A DNA stretch of 19,650 nucleotides from Allocoprococcus sp964646135 (GTDB lineage: Bacteria; Bacillota; Clostridia; Lachnospirales; Lachnospiraceae), in assembly GCA_964646135.1 (NCBI GenBank), contig CAZYCT010000038.1, positions 1-19,650 of the forward strand, in the 5' to 3' direction. The notes below the pieces were generated by a model. The model was given only the letters and a program-made list of their open reading frames with translations, had not been told where the DNA came from and did no database searches. The translations under genes were made by a program, and so were the position numbers. Below are positions 1 through 5,974 of this stretch, piece by piece (the first letter of the stretch is position 1; each line of letters begins with the position of its first letter).

Positions 1-99
1 CTAGATAATGGCGTAATATTTTGTAACAAATTAAATATAAAATAAGATGAAACAAATTATTAAAAAAGTGAGAAAAACATTGAAAAACATAGCGATCTG

Positions 100-128
100 T
101 TGACAGATGCGTGAGATGCTGATACAAT
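100..128 (+). promoter_or_regulatory. Sigma-A promoter of the NlpC/P60 gene
   Basis: A TTGACA hexamer at 100-105 and TACAAT at 123-128 are separated by exactly 17 bases, close to the vegetative consensus. The predicted start of transcription is near 135, which leaves a leader of about 64 nt before the hydrolase start codon. The leader carries repeated TGTAAC half-sites, listed separately. Confidence 0.8.
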
Positions 129-134
129 CGTGAT

Positions 135-170
135 TGTAATAAGTGTAACACTTTTGTAACATTTACAAAA
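135..170 (+). promoter_or_regulatory. WalR-like direct repeat and inverted repeats in the hydrolase leader
   Basis: TGTAAC at 144-149 and TGTAAC at 155-160 are separated by 5 bases. This fits the published WalR (YycF) recognition pattern, two TGTWAH hexamers with a 5-base spacer, used by the essential WalKR cell wall regulon of Firmicutes. A further TGTAAT lies at 135-140. Two perfect inverted repeats overlap the box: AAGTGT-A-ACACTT (141-153) and TTTTGTAA-CAT-TTACAAAA (152-170). The site lies just downstream of the predicted transcription start, a position that would favour repression or a roadblock over activation. That a WalR protein binds here is inference. Confidence 0.5.
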
Positions 171-198
171 GATAAGAATTCATAAAGGAGGGAGATTT

Positions 199-1047
199 AT
201 GTATTCCAATCTAAAAAAAGGATTATTTCTTATTACATTGATGGGAACAATTTCGATGCAAAGTGTAGCCGTGATGGCTGCAGAAGGGAGAGAAGAGCCA
301 TCAAGCCTGTTACCGGAAATCGGAATTGAAATGTTATTGAATGGTATTTCTGAAGAATGGATTTTGGAGCCAGATTTAACAGCAAAAGATAAGGGTGAGT
401 ATTTTAATATAGCATTTGCTGATGTTACTAGCTTCTTATATGTAAGAAGTGAGCCGACAAAGGAGAGCGAATATGTCGGAAAACTGTATCCGGGCGCTTC
501 TATGGAAATTGTGGGAGATGTCGAAGAGTGGACACCGATTGTTTCGAATGAAGTGACGGGCTATGTAAAGACAGAGTACATTATGTATGGCGAGGAAGCA
601 AGATTACGAGCTGAAGAAATTGCGTCAAGTGGCGAAGAATTTACTTATGCAAAGTCTCGAGAACAAGAAAATCAAAGACTGGAAGCGGAAGCCAAGCGAG
701 TAGAAACAATCGGAGAGCAGGTAGTTTCTTATGCGTGTCAGTTTGTTGGGAATCCATATGTCTGGGGTGGAACCAGCCTGACAAATGGTGCGGATTGTTC
801 TGGGTTTGTGCAGTCAGTGTTTGCTGATTTTGGTGTTGCTCTTCCTAGAACATCCTCACAGCAGAGAAGTGCAGGCATTCCCGTTTCTTATGAAGAGGCT
901 CTGCCAGGAGATTTGATCTGTTATGCAGGGCACGTGGGAATTTATATTGGCAATGGTCAGATCGTCAATGCAATGAGTCCATCACAAGGAATTGGAATTT
1001 CTTCAGCAACTTATGCAAATATTTTATCTGTCCGCCGTGTGCTCTAA
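199..1047 (+). CDS. Secreted SH3-NlpC/P60 peptidoglycan endopeptidase
   Basis: This is a 282-residue exported cell wall hydrolase. Residues 1-28 form a signal peptide: a Lys-rich start, a hydrophobic core and a VMA-A-like cleavage site. A bacterial SH3 domain follows (about 74-130, with the LYVRSEP motif), then a Glu/Arg-rich linker likely to be helical (about 131-175), then an NlpC/P60 domain to the C-terminus. The catalytic cysteine is C200 in DCSGF and the catalytic histidine is H245 in GHVGIYIG. The usual third polar residue appears as N257, a substitution tolerated in the family. NlpC/P60 enzymes of this type cut gamma-D-Glu-diamino acid bonds in stem peptides, with the SH3 domain binding the wall. 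The start is set by AAAGGAGGGAG at 184-194. The gene is monocistronic: it has its own promoter and a strong terminator at 1088-1116. The family call is firm; the exact bond cut is inference. Confidence 0.93.
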   Translation: MYSNLKKGLFLITLMGTISMQSVAVMAAEGREEPSSLLPEIGIEMLLNGISEEWILEPDLTAKDKGEYFNIAFADVTSFLYVRSEPTKESEYVGKLYPGASMEIVGDVEEWTPIVSNEVTGYVKTEYIMYGEEARLRAEEIASSGEEFTYAKSREQENQRLEAEAKRVETIGEQVVSYACQFVGNPYVWGGTSLTNGADCSGFVQSVFADFGVALPRTSSQQRSAGIPVSYEEALPGDLICYAGHVGIYIGNGQIVNAMSPSQGIGISSATYANILSVRRVL

Positions 1048-1087
1048 AATGAATTGTGCGTACAATTTGATAAAATGTCAGATTGAC

Positions 1088-1116
1088 AAAACCGAAAGAT
1101 TTTCTTTCGGTTTTTT
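1088..1116 (+). terminator. Rho-independent terminator after the NlpC/P60 gene
   Basis: A 12-bp stem (AAAACCGAAAGA at 1088-1099 with TCTTTCGGTTTT at 1103-1114) closes a 3-base loop and runs into a T tract ending at 1116. It begins 41 bases after the hydrolase stop codon. Confidence 0.88.
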
Positions 1117-1203
1117 ATTGTGTAAAAATAAAGTGATTTTTGAATGCGCAAAATGACTAAATTTGTAAAAAAATCGAAATCTGGTTGACAAAAAGTTTTC
1201 CGA

Positions 1204-1239
1204 GTTATCCACACAAAAATGGCAAAAAAAGGTGGAAAA
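1204..1239 (+). repeat. DnaA-box repeat, copy 1
   Basis: GTTATCCACACAAAAA at 1204-1219 is followed, after a 10-base unmatched segment, by AGGTGGAAAA at 1230-1239. The same two blocks with the same 26-base offset recur at 1270-1305 on the far side of the N gap. Each copy has one exact DnaA box on the plus strand and one variant box (TTTTCCACC) on the minus strand, so the two face each other. Confidence 0.7.
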
Positions 1240-1257
1240 AATCGGGGTTTTTCAAAG

Positions 1258-1267
1258 NNNNNNNNNN
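1258..1267. other. Assembly gap (10 N)
   Basis: Ten consecutive N bases lie here. The number is probably nominal, so the true length is unknown. The gap sits between two copies of the DnaA-box repeat, which suggests that repeated sequence collapsed or could not be bridged during assembly. Confidence 0.97.
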
Positions 1268-1269
1268 AC

Positions 1270-1305
1270 GTTATCCACACAAAAACATATGTTTTAGGTG
1301 GAAAA
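1270..1305 (+). repeat. DnaA-box repeat, copy 2
   Basis: GTTATCCACACAAAAA at 1270-1285 and AGGTGGAAAA at 1296-1305 repeat copy 1 with identical internal spacing. The 10 bases between the blocks differ from copy 1 (CATATGTTTT here, TGGCAAAAAA there), so the conserved parts are the box sequences themselves. More copies may be hidden in the gap. Confidence 0.7.
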
Positions 1306-1510
1306 CTTGGATAAAAAAAAGGAACAAATGTTTCGGGAAGAATACATAAAAATCGAATTTTGTCGAAAATCTTCGAAAAAACTATTGACTTTTCAAATGT
1401 CAAAAAATGAAAAGAAATGTTCGAAACTTATACAATATTCTGAATATTTAAAAATTTCATATAGGTGTAAATAGAAAAATAAAGAGCTGATAAATTCACC
1501 TTGTTAAAGG

Positions 1511-1539
1511 TTGCCAAGAGAAAAAAGAGGTATTATAAT
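1511..1539 (+). promoter_or_regulatory. Sigma-A promoter of the DUF1858 gene
   Basis: TTGCCA at 1511-1516 and TATAAT at 1534-1539 are separated by 17 bases. The predicted start of transcription is near 1546, giving a short leader. A small inverted repeat, ACCTT-GTTA-AAGGT (1498-1511), abuts the -35 element and could be an operator. Confidence 0.8.
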
Positions 1540-1571
1540 GAGAAGTACGAAAAGAAAAGGAGGCAGTGAAA

Positions 1572-1775
1572 ATGCAGATTGATAAAAACATTATTATGGG
1601 AGATCTTCTTAATATGGCTCCAGGAACAGCAGATATTCTTCAGGCTCATGGAATGGGATGTATCTTTTGCCCATGCGCACAGGCAGAAGCTTTGGGAGAA
1701 GCAGCTGATGTTCATGGTGTAGATGCAGATATGTTGGTAGCAAAGATCAATGAATATTTGGCAACATTAGGATAA
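1572..1775 (+). CDS. DUF1858 small CxxC redox-disulfide protein
   Basis: This 67-residue protein begins MQIDKNIIMGDLLNMAPGTA and has a central GCIFCPCAQAE cysteine cluster. It matches the DUF1858 / hybrid-cluster-protein-associated redox disulfide domain family (TIGR03980 type), small helical proteins with a CxxC pair that occur widely in anaerobes. The true role of the family is not well settled; a redox or cluster-handling function is only suggested by its frequent genomic association with hybrid cluster protein. The ATG at 1572 is preferred because AGGAGG (1558-1563) lies 8 bases upstream. An in-frame GTG at 1566 is only 2 bases from that site. The gene is alone, with its own promoter and a bidirectional terminator shared with mecA. 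Confidence 0.88.
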   Translation: MQIDKNIIMGDLLNMAPGTADILQAHGMGCIFCPCAQAEALGEAADVHGVDADMLVAKINEYLATLG

Positions 1776-1810
1776 TTTATTCTTTTAGTAGAGAATAGGT
1801 ATGTTCATAT

Positions 1811-1855
1811 AAAAAATGCGGTAACAGTTCAGCGTGACTGTCACCGCGTTTTTTT
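1811..1855. terminator. Bidirectional terminator between DUF1858 gene and mecA
   Basis: GCGGTAACAGT (1818-1828) pairs with ACTGTCACCGC (1837-1847) apart from one A-C mismatch. An A-run lies on the left (1811-1816) and a T-run on the right (1849-1855), so the hairpin can end transcripts from either side. It lies between two convergent genes. Confidence 0.85.
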
Positions 1856-1901
1856 GTTATTCACAAATTGATTTAAAAACAAAATAATGGATATTCGATA
1901 T

Positions 1902-2660
1902 CTATAGATTTCCAAGAATTTGTATTGCTCTTTGGGCAGCAATAGTCTCGCAATGTTCTTCTAGGAATGCCAGTGTAGCATTATTTCCTGGCTCAGAGAG
2001 TCCATATTCAGAGAGCATATTGCAGATTCTGTTAAAATCAGAAGCTGTATGGCCGGATTGAGTTAAAACTAATATATATACTTCGCTCATCTCATCTTTA
2101 TAAAGCGTGTTATTGCCATCATACATGCTGACCAGTAATTTAGAGGCTCTAATTGCGCTATCTAAAGTAGAAAAAGAAAAGAGCCGTACGGAAGGAGTTT
2201 TATCCTCGGAGTCAGAAGCAGGGGTATTCGTCTGCTGGTCAGTGTCTGCTGTGGTTGTGCCGGATACAGCATTGTGTACCTGGCGCAAGAGATTGAGAAA
2301 CTCATCTGCACCTTCTAATTTCTTCAAATGTTCGAAAGGAGAAGCGTTTTTATCCGAATTCTTACCTTGTGGAGAAGGAGAAAACTTGGCAAAACGAGTA
2401 TCGAGTTCTTCAGGATTTTCTACTTTGGTAATGATGAGCACGATAGAGTCTGGTGAAGTTGGAATCGCCTCGATCATAAGTGGGATATCGTTTGCTTCGA
2501 ATCCAAAATCGTGTGCTGCCTGTTGCATCATATCATGGAAAAGTGATTTTGCTTTTTCAGTGCCATAAGCCAGCTCGCTAATCTTTAATTGACGTGCTTC
2601 TAAATCAGCAGGAGTCAGTGTACAGCGAATCTGGTTCTCGCTAATCTTTTCAATTTTCAT
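1902..2660 (-). CDS. mecA: MecA-family adaptor protein for ClpC
   Basis: This 252-residue protein begins MKIEKISENQIRCTLTPADL and matches the MecA (NegB) family. The N-terminal domain (about 1-85) would recognise substrates. A polar, low-complexity linker (about 90-155) carries Ser, Thr, Asp and Gln runs. The C-terminal domain (about 158-252, from VRLFSFSTLDSAIRASKLL) is the part that docks on ClpC and activates it in Bacillus. Family members deliver proteins to ClpCP for degradation. Length is slightly above the Bacillus protein (about 218), because of the linker. The ribosome binding site is AAGGAAG read on the minus strand (2670-2676). The gene is monocistronic, with its own promoter at 2704-2732 and a shared downstream terminator. 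Its targets cannot be deduced from sequence. Confidence 0.85.
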   Translation of the reverse strand: MKIEKISENQIRCTLTPADLEARQLKISELAYGTEKAKSLFHDMMQQAAHDFGFEANDIPLMIEAIPTSPDSIVLIITKVENPEELDTRFAKFSPSPQGKNSDKNASPFEHLKKLEGADEFLNLLRQVHNAVSGTTTADTDQQTNTPASDSEDKTPSVRLFSFSTLDSAIRASKLLVSMYDGNNTLYKDEMSEVYILVLTQSGHTASDFNRICNMLSEYGLSEPGNNATLAFLEEHCETIAAQRAIQILGNL

Positions 2661-2703
2661 AAAATATCACTTCCTTCATAATATTGTATAGTTTGTCATT
2701 ATC

Positions 2704-2732
2704 AGTATAAACAAAAAAAGGACTGATGTAAA
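2704..2732 (-). promoter_or_regulatory. Promoter of mecA
   Basis: Read on the minus strand, TTTACA (2727-2732) and TATACT (2704-2709) are separated by 17 bases. The start of transcription is predicted near 2697, giving a leader of about 37 nt that contains the ribosome binding site. It lies back to back with the plus-strand promoter at 2750-2778. Confidence 0.65.
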
Positions 2733-2749
2733 CAAAATTAAAAAAATAC

Positions 2750-2778
2750 TTGCAATAAAAATTTCCATTTAATATAAT
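2750..2778 (+). promoter_or_regulatory. Promoter of the 76-residue orphan gene
   Basis: TTGCAA at 2750-2755 and TATAAT at 2773-2778 are separated by 17 bases. Transcription should begin near 2785, more than 230 bases before the only downstream start codon with a good ribosome binding site. Confidence 0.75.
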
Positions 2779-2784
2779 GGCTGT

Positions 2785-3016
2785 ACAAGGAAGTAAGAGC
2801 TATTTCAGATGAATGATACTTCTTGAGTCATAAACGCATTTCGCACATTCGCGTTTTAGAATTTCAGTCATATCAGACAAATTATCAACAAAACCTAAAA
2901 TTGAACAGGCGTGATTTTCTTGTCATCGGGAGAAGTGGGTAGTATATCACATGCACTTTTGGGCTATTTCTTGCCGAAGAAACGTTTGTTTGTAGAAAAA
3001 TCAGGAGAGGAATCAA
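2785..3016 (+). other. Long untranslated leader, possibly structured
   Basis: The stretch between the predicted transcription start and the ATG at 3017 holds no supported gene. Visible inverted repeats are AAACGC/GCGTTT (about 2832-2856), GTGAT/ATCAC (2911-2915 with 2946-2950) and TTTCTT-GCCG-AAGAAA (2967-2982). None is followed by a convincing T tract, so a terminator is not evident. I do not recognise a known riboswitch class. It may be a regulatory leader or a separate small RNA. Confidence 0.4.
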
Positions 3017-3247
3017 ATGAATACGGAGAATAAAAGTTATCAGGAACTGTTTTCCGAACTGACGAAATATGAAAAGTCAGGTGTAAGAATGCAGATTGAT
3101 GGAATTTCTGCAAGTCCCCTTCAAATTGTTTCTGCGCACATGATACGAGAGAACAGTAGTTATATGCGTGATTACATTATGAATGAAGAGGGAAAGATTA
3201 CCGAATTGGATTTTTATGAAGTAGCAACAAGAAAAAAAGAAGACTAA
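3017..3247 (+). CDS. Small soluble protein of unknown function (76 aa)
   Basis: I do not recognise this protein. It begins MNTENKSYQELFSELTKYEK and is soluble, with no signal peptide, membrane segment or cysteine. It is predicted to be mostly helical at the N-terminus, with a Ser/Ile-rich middle (GISASPLQIVSAHMIREN) and an acidic-to-basic tail ending in RKKED. A clear AGGAGAGG ribosome binding site at 3003-3010 lies 6 bases before the ATG, and codon use matches neighbouring genes, so it is likely a real gene. It has its own promoter and a long leader, and the next gene has a separate promoter. Confidence 0.72.
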   Translation: MNTENKSYQELFSELTKYEKSGVRMQIDGISASPLQIVSAHMIRENSSYMRDYIMNEEGKITELDFYEVATRKKED

Positions 3248-3321
3248 AAAGGCGTCCCTCGTCCGATTAGCGTTCAAAGAATGAAATAGTTAGCGAAAGT
3301 TGTACCAAAAGGAAGAAAATA

Positions 3322-3330
3322 TGCTATACT
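3322..3330 (+). promoter_or_regulatory. Extended -10 promoter of the GH18 gene
   Basis: TGCTATACT at 3322-3330 is an extended -10 element. A weak -35 (TTGTAC, 3300-3305) lies 19 bases upstream of the hexamer, so the TG extension probably carries recognition. Transcription would begin near 3337, about 50 bases before the GTG start codon. Confidence 0.6.
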
Positions 3331-3386
3331 GAGTTTAATTTTATTGTCATAGTATGGACTGTGATGTTTCCTATAGGAGGTACAGC

Positions 3387-5213
3387 GTGGATAAGAGACG
3401 AAATACAGATAGACGAAGAACAAGATCCCAGGTCAATGCGGAACAAGTTCCGGCAAAAAGGAAAAGAAGAAGAAAGAAAAAGAGAACGAATAAATTGCTG
3501 ATCGCATTTTTACTACTGGTTATTGTTGCTATGTTGGGCGTATCAGCTGTAGTATGGATAAAATATGGACCGACGAATGAAAGATATGATTTGAACACCT
3601 ATTTCGGTATAAATAAAGATACAGAGCTGGGACTCACAGTTAACAATGAAGTAATGGAAGTGCAAGGCCTGCGCATAAATGATATGGTGTATGTTCCATA
3701 TGAAGTTGTCAGGGATTACCTGAATGAGCGCTTTTATTTTGATGCGAATGAAAATATTCTTTTGTACACTCTAGAAAATGCAATTGTGCGGACGGATGTT
3801 GGAAGTACAACATATTCGATTGCAAAGGAAGAATATAACAGCGGATATGTGATTTTAAAAACTGAAGGAAGTGCGGCATATATTGCCATTGATTTTGTGA
3901 AGGAGTATACAGATCTGGAGTATACTGTATATGAAGACCCGGGAAGAGTCATGATTGAAACGGATTTTGATGAGCGAAGGGTTGCCGGCGTAAAACGAGA
4001 TACCGAAGTTCGTTTGCGTGGTGGAGTAAAGAGCCCAATTCTCACAGAAATAGAAAAAGGTGATACGGTAAGAGTGATCGAAGAGGTCAGTGAGTGGAAG
4101 AAAGTATGCACCGCAGATGGTGTGATAGGTTACGTGAAGAATTCCAGACTAAAGAAGGAAGAGACACTCGTTATACAAAGAGATTTTCAGGAGCAGACTT
4201 TTTCAAATATCAGTGTCGGGAAGACAATTAATCTGGCATGGCATCAAGTGACGAGTCGCGTTGCCAACAACTCTGTTTTGGAAGTAATTGCAAGTACAAA
4301 GGGGTTGACGACTATTTCTCCTACGTGGTTTAGCGTAATAGATAATGCCGGAAATATTTCTTCTATTGCAAGTTCTACTTATGTAAATTATGCACATCAG
4401 TCAGGGATTGATGTATGGGGACTTGTGGATAATTTCAGCGATAATGTGGATCAGATGGAACTTCTCAGTCATACATCGTCTAGAGAAAATCTTGTCAATC
4501 AGCTGATTTCAGAAGCATTAAAATCAGGAATTGATGGCATTAATGTGGATTTCGAATTGATTCCGGTGGAAGCTGGGGAACATTATATACAGTTTATTCG
4601 AGAATTGTCTGTTAAGTGTAGATTGAACAATCTTGTCCTTTCTGTGGATAATTATGTGCCGATGGGCTACAACGAGCACTATCACCGAAAAGAGCAGGGA
4701 ATTGTGGCTGATTATGTGATTATTATGGGATATGATGAACATTACAGTGGTTCCTATGAGGCCGGTTCTGTCGCTTCATACAATTATGTTAAGTCAGGAA
4801 TCGAAGAAACATTGAAGGATGTGCCGGCAGAAAAAGTAGTCAATGCAATGCCATTCTATACGCGGCTGTGGAAAGAAGTACCGAAGACTTCAGAAGAATT
4901 GGAACAGCAGAAAGGAAGCGAAGCTGGAATTTACGAGATGAAAGTGACCAGTGAAGCGCTAGGAATGGCAGAAGCGAGAAGACGCGTGAATGCGGTTGGC
5001 GCAGAGATTGCGTGGGATGATTCTGTGAAGCAGAATTATGCACAATGGGAAGGCGCTGATGGAGCAACATATAAGATTTGGCTGGAAGATGCACAGTCGC
5101 TGGAAGCCAAGTTACAGTTGATGAAAGAGTATAATCTTGCGGGAACAGCTGCATGGAAATTGGGATTCGAGACATCAGATATCTGGGAATTGATCTTAAA
5201 ATACGTTAACTAG
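3387..5213 (+). CDS. Membrane-anchored GH18 glycosidase with copper-amine-oxidase-like and SH3 domains
   Basis: This 608-residue protein has a highly basic cytoplasmic N-terminus and one membrane segment (about 37-58). Outside the membrane it carries a copper-amine-oxidase-N-like domain (about 75-195), an SH3 domain (about 202-261) and a glycoside hydrolase 18 domain (about 285-600). The GH18 motif reads D383-G-I-N-V-D388-F-E390. The acid/base glutamate E390 and preceding D388 are kept, while the middle position is Asn, as in the YaaH/SleL spore-cortex group. A wall- or cortex-directed N-acetylglucosaminidase role is therefore likely. The start is GTG at 3387, because AGGAGG (3375-3380) lies 6 bases upstream; an in-frame ATG at 3354 has no such site. 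The gene has its own promoter and is followed directly by a terminator and cwlD, another cortex-type enzyme. Substrate is inferred from family. Confidence 0.88.
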   Translation: MDKRRNTDRRRTRSQVNAEQVPAKRKRRRKKKRTNKLLIAFLLLVIVAMLGVSAVVWIKYGPTNERYDLNTYFGINKDTELGLTVNNEVMEVQGLRINDMVYVPYEVVRDYLNERFYFDANENILLYTLENAIVRTDVGSTTYSIAKEEYNSGYVILKTEGSAAYIAIDFVKEYTDLEYTVYEDPGRVMIETDFDERRVAGVKRDTEVRLRGGVKSPILTEIEKGDTVRVIEEVSEWKKVCTADGVIGYVKNSRLKKEETLVIQRDFQEQTFSNISVGKTINLAWHQVTSRVANNSVLEVIASTKGLTTISPTWFSVIDNAGNISSIASSTYVNYAHQSGIDVWGLVDNFSDNVDQMELLSHTSSRENLVNQLISEALKSGIDGINVDFELIPVEAGEHYIQFIRELSVKCRLNNLVLSVDNYVPMGYNEHYHRKEQGIVADYVIIMGYDEHYSGSYEAGSVASYNYVKSGIEETLKDVPAEKVVNAMPFYTRLWKEVPKTSEELEQQKGSEAGIYEMKVTSEALGMAEARRRVNAVGAEIAWDDSVKQNYAQWEGADGATYKIWLEDAQSLEAKLQLMKEYNLAGTAAWKLGFETSDIWELILKYVN

Positions 5214-5221
5214 AATGAGAG

Positions 5222-5269
5222 AAAGCCTCTTTTGCATATATTGTATGGATATATGCGAGAGGCTTTTTT
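5222..5269 (+). terminator. Terminator after the GH18 gene, overlapping the cwlD ribosome binding site
   Basis: AAAGCCTCT (5222-5230) pairs with AGAGGCTTT (5258-5266), and inside it GCATATAT (5234-5241) pairs with ATATATGC (5249-5256). A T tract ends at 5269. The 3' arm contains GAGAGG (5257-5262), which is the only candidate ribosome binding site for cwlD at 5272. Confidence 0.85.
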
Positions 5270-5271
5270 GT

Positions 5272-5937
5272 ATGAAAGAAAAAATAAAATGGATGGCAAT
5301 ATTGGTATTTTTGATGGGAATCATTTATGGCGGGCATAAATTGAGTATGGTGGTTGCAACTGTCGCGCTGCCAGAGGCTAAAACGGTTGTGATAGACGCA
5401 GGACATGGAGGTGCGGATCCTGGGAAAATAGGAATTAATAATGCGCTGGAAAAGGATATTAATCTGCAGATAGCAAAAAATGTGGAAGAAATTCTTACAG
5501 GAGCAGGGGTGCACGTTGTGATGACGAGAAAAGGTGAAGATGGGGTGAGCGAAAATAAAAAAGAAGATATGCGAAAACGTGTCGAAATTATAGATCAAGC
5601 GGACGCAGAGATTGCAGTAAGCATTCATCAAAATAGTTATTCATCGGAAGCGGAGAAAGGGGCGCAGGTATTTTATTATGGACAGTCAGAGGAAGGAATG
5701 AGGGCGGCAGAAATCATACAAAATCATTTGAAATTGTTGGATCCAGAAAATAGAAGACAAATAAAAGAAAATGATAGTTATTATATTTTAAAAAATACGA
5801 AAACACCGACGGTTATCGTGGAATGTGGTTTTTTGAGCAACTGGGAGGAAGCAAAAAAGCTGACACAGGAATCCTATCAAAGGGACATAGCGGAGGTAAT
5901 CAGTGAGGCAATTTTGGTGTATATTCGTCAGGAATAA
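5272..5937 (+). CDS. cwlD: CwlD-type N-acetylmuramoyl-L-alanine amidase
   Basis: This 221-residue Amidase_3 protein has one N-terminal membrane or signal segment (MAILVFLMGIIYGG, about 8-21) and a catalytic domain from about residue 37. The zinc ligands and catalytic residues are visible: H45 in DAGHGG, E60 in NALEKDIN, H119 in SIHQN and E184 in VECGFLSN. CwlD works in spore cortex formation, stripping peptide from muramic acid so that muramic delta-lactam can form. Length fits the family (237 in B. subtilis). The ATG at 5272 is chosen because the signal segment begins there and GAGAGG lies 9 bases upstream. Longer in-frame starts at 5215 and 5245 would translate through the terminator hairpin and have no ribosome binding site. 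The placement directly behind a GH18 cortex-type gene supports a sporulation role. Confidence 0.88.
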   Translation: MKEKIKWMAILVFLMGIIYGGHKLSMVVATVALPEAKTVVIDAGHGGADPGKIGINNALEKDINLQIAKNVEEILTGAGVHVVMTRKGEDGVSENKKEDMRKRVEIIDQADAEIAVSIHQNSYSSEAEKGAQVFYYGQSEEGMRAAEIIQNHLKLLDPENRRQIKENDSYYILKNTKTPTVIVECGFLSNWEEAKKLTQESYQRDIAEVISEAILVYIRQE

Positions 5938-5938
5938 A

Positions 5939-5967
5939 TTGCGAAGGATTTCAGTTGATGCTATAAT
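5939..5967 (+). promoter_or_regulatory. Promoter overlapping the start of the Sua5 gene
   Basis: TTGCGA (5939-5944) and TATAAT (5962-5967) are spaced by 17 bases, and TGC precedes the -10, making it an extended element. Transcription would begin at about 5974-5975, at or next to the ATG at 5975, so the transcript may have no leader. Confidence 0.65.
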
Positions 5968-5974
5968 GAGAAAC

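Larger units (their letters stand above)
1117..1510. other. AT-rich gene-free region with DnaA-box-like sites
   Basis: No credible gene lies between the hydrolase terminator and the DUF1858 promoter. Exact DnaA boxes TTATCCACA occur at 1205-1213 and 1271-1279. Minus-strand variants TTTTCCACC occur at about 1231-1239 and 1297-1305, and a weaker TTATCCAAG lies on the minus strand at 1306-1314. The stretch from about 1311 to 1510 is very AT-rich and contains an imperfect dyad at 1385-1403 and a perfect palindrome at 1434-1448. Box clustering beside AT-rich DNA resembles a replication origin or a DnaA-titration site. The usual origin neighbours (dnaA, dnaN, rpmH) are absent, so the role is open. 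Confidence 0.45.

Noticed and set aside
1044..1403. Minus-strand open frame of 119 codons across the N gap
   Set aside because: It spans the N run, has low-complexity Phe-rich content, no ribosome binding site and includes the terminator and DnaA-box repeats. It is a chance frame in AT-rich DNA.
2107..2568. Plus-strand open frame of 153 codons inside mecA
   Set aside because: It lies wholly antisense to a well-supported gene, has no ribosome binding site and shows no recognisable protein family.
3248..3300. Possible terminator after the 76-residue gene
   Set aside because: The stretch with GGCGTCCCTCGTCC has no clear stem and no T tract.
5215..5271. Upstream in-frame starts for CwlD at 5215 and 5245
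   Set aside because: Both would place the terminator hairpin inside the coding region, have no ribosome binding site and add a cysteine-rich segment before the membrane helix that CwlD proteins do not have.
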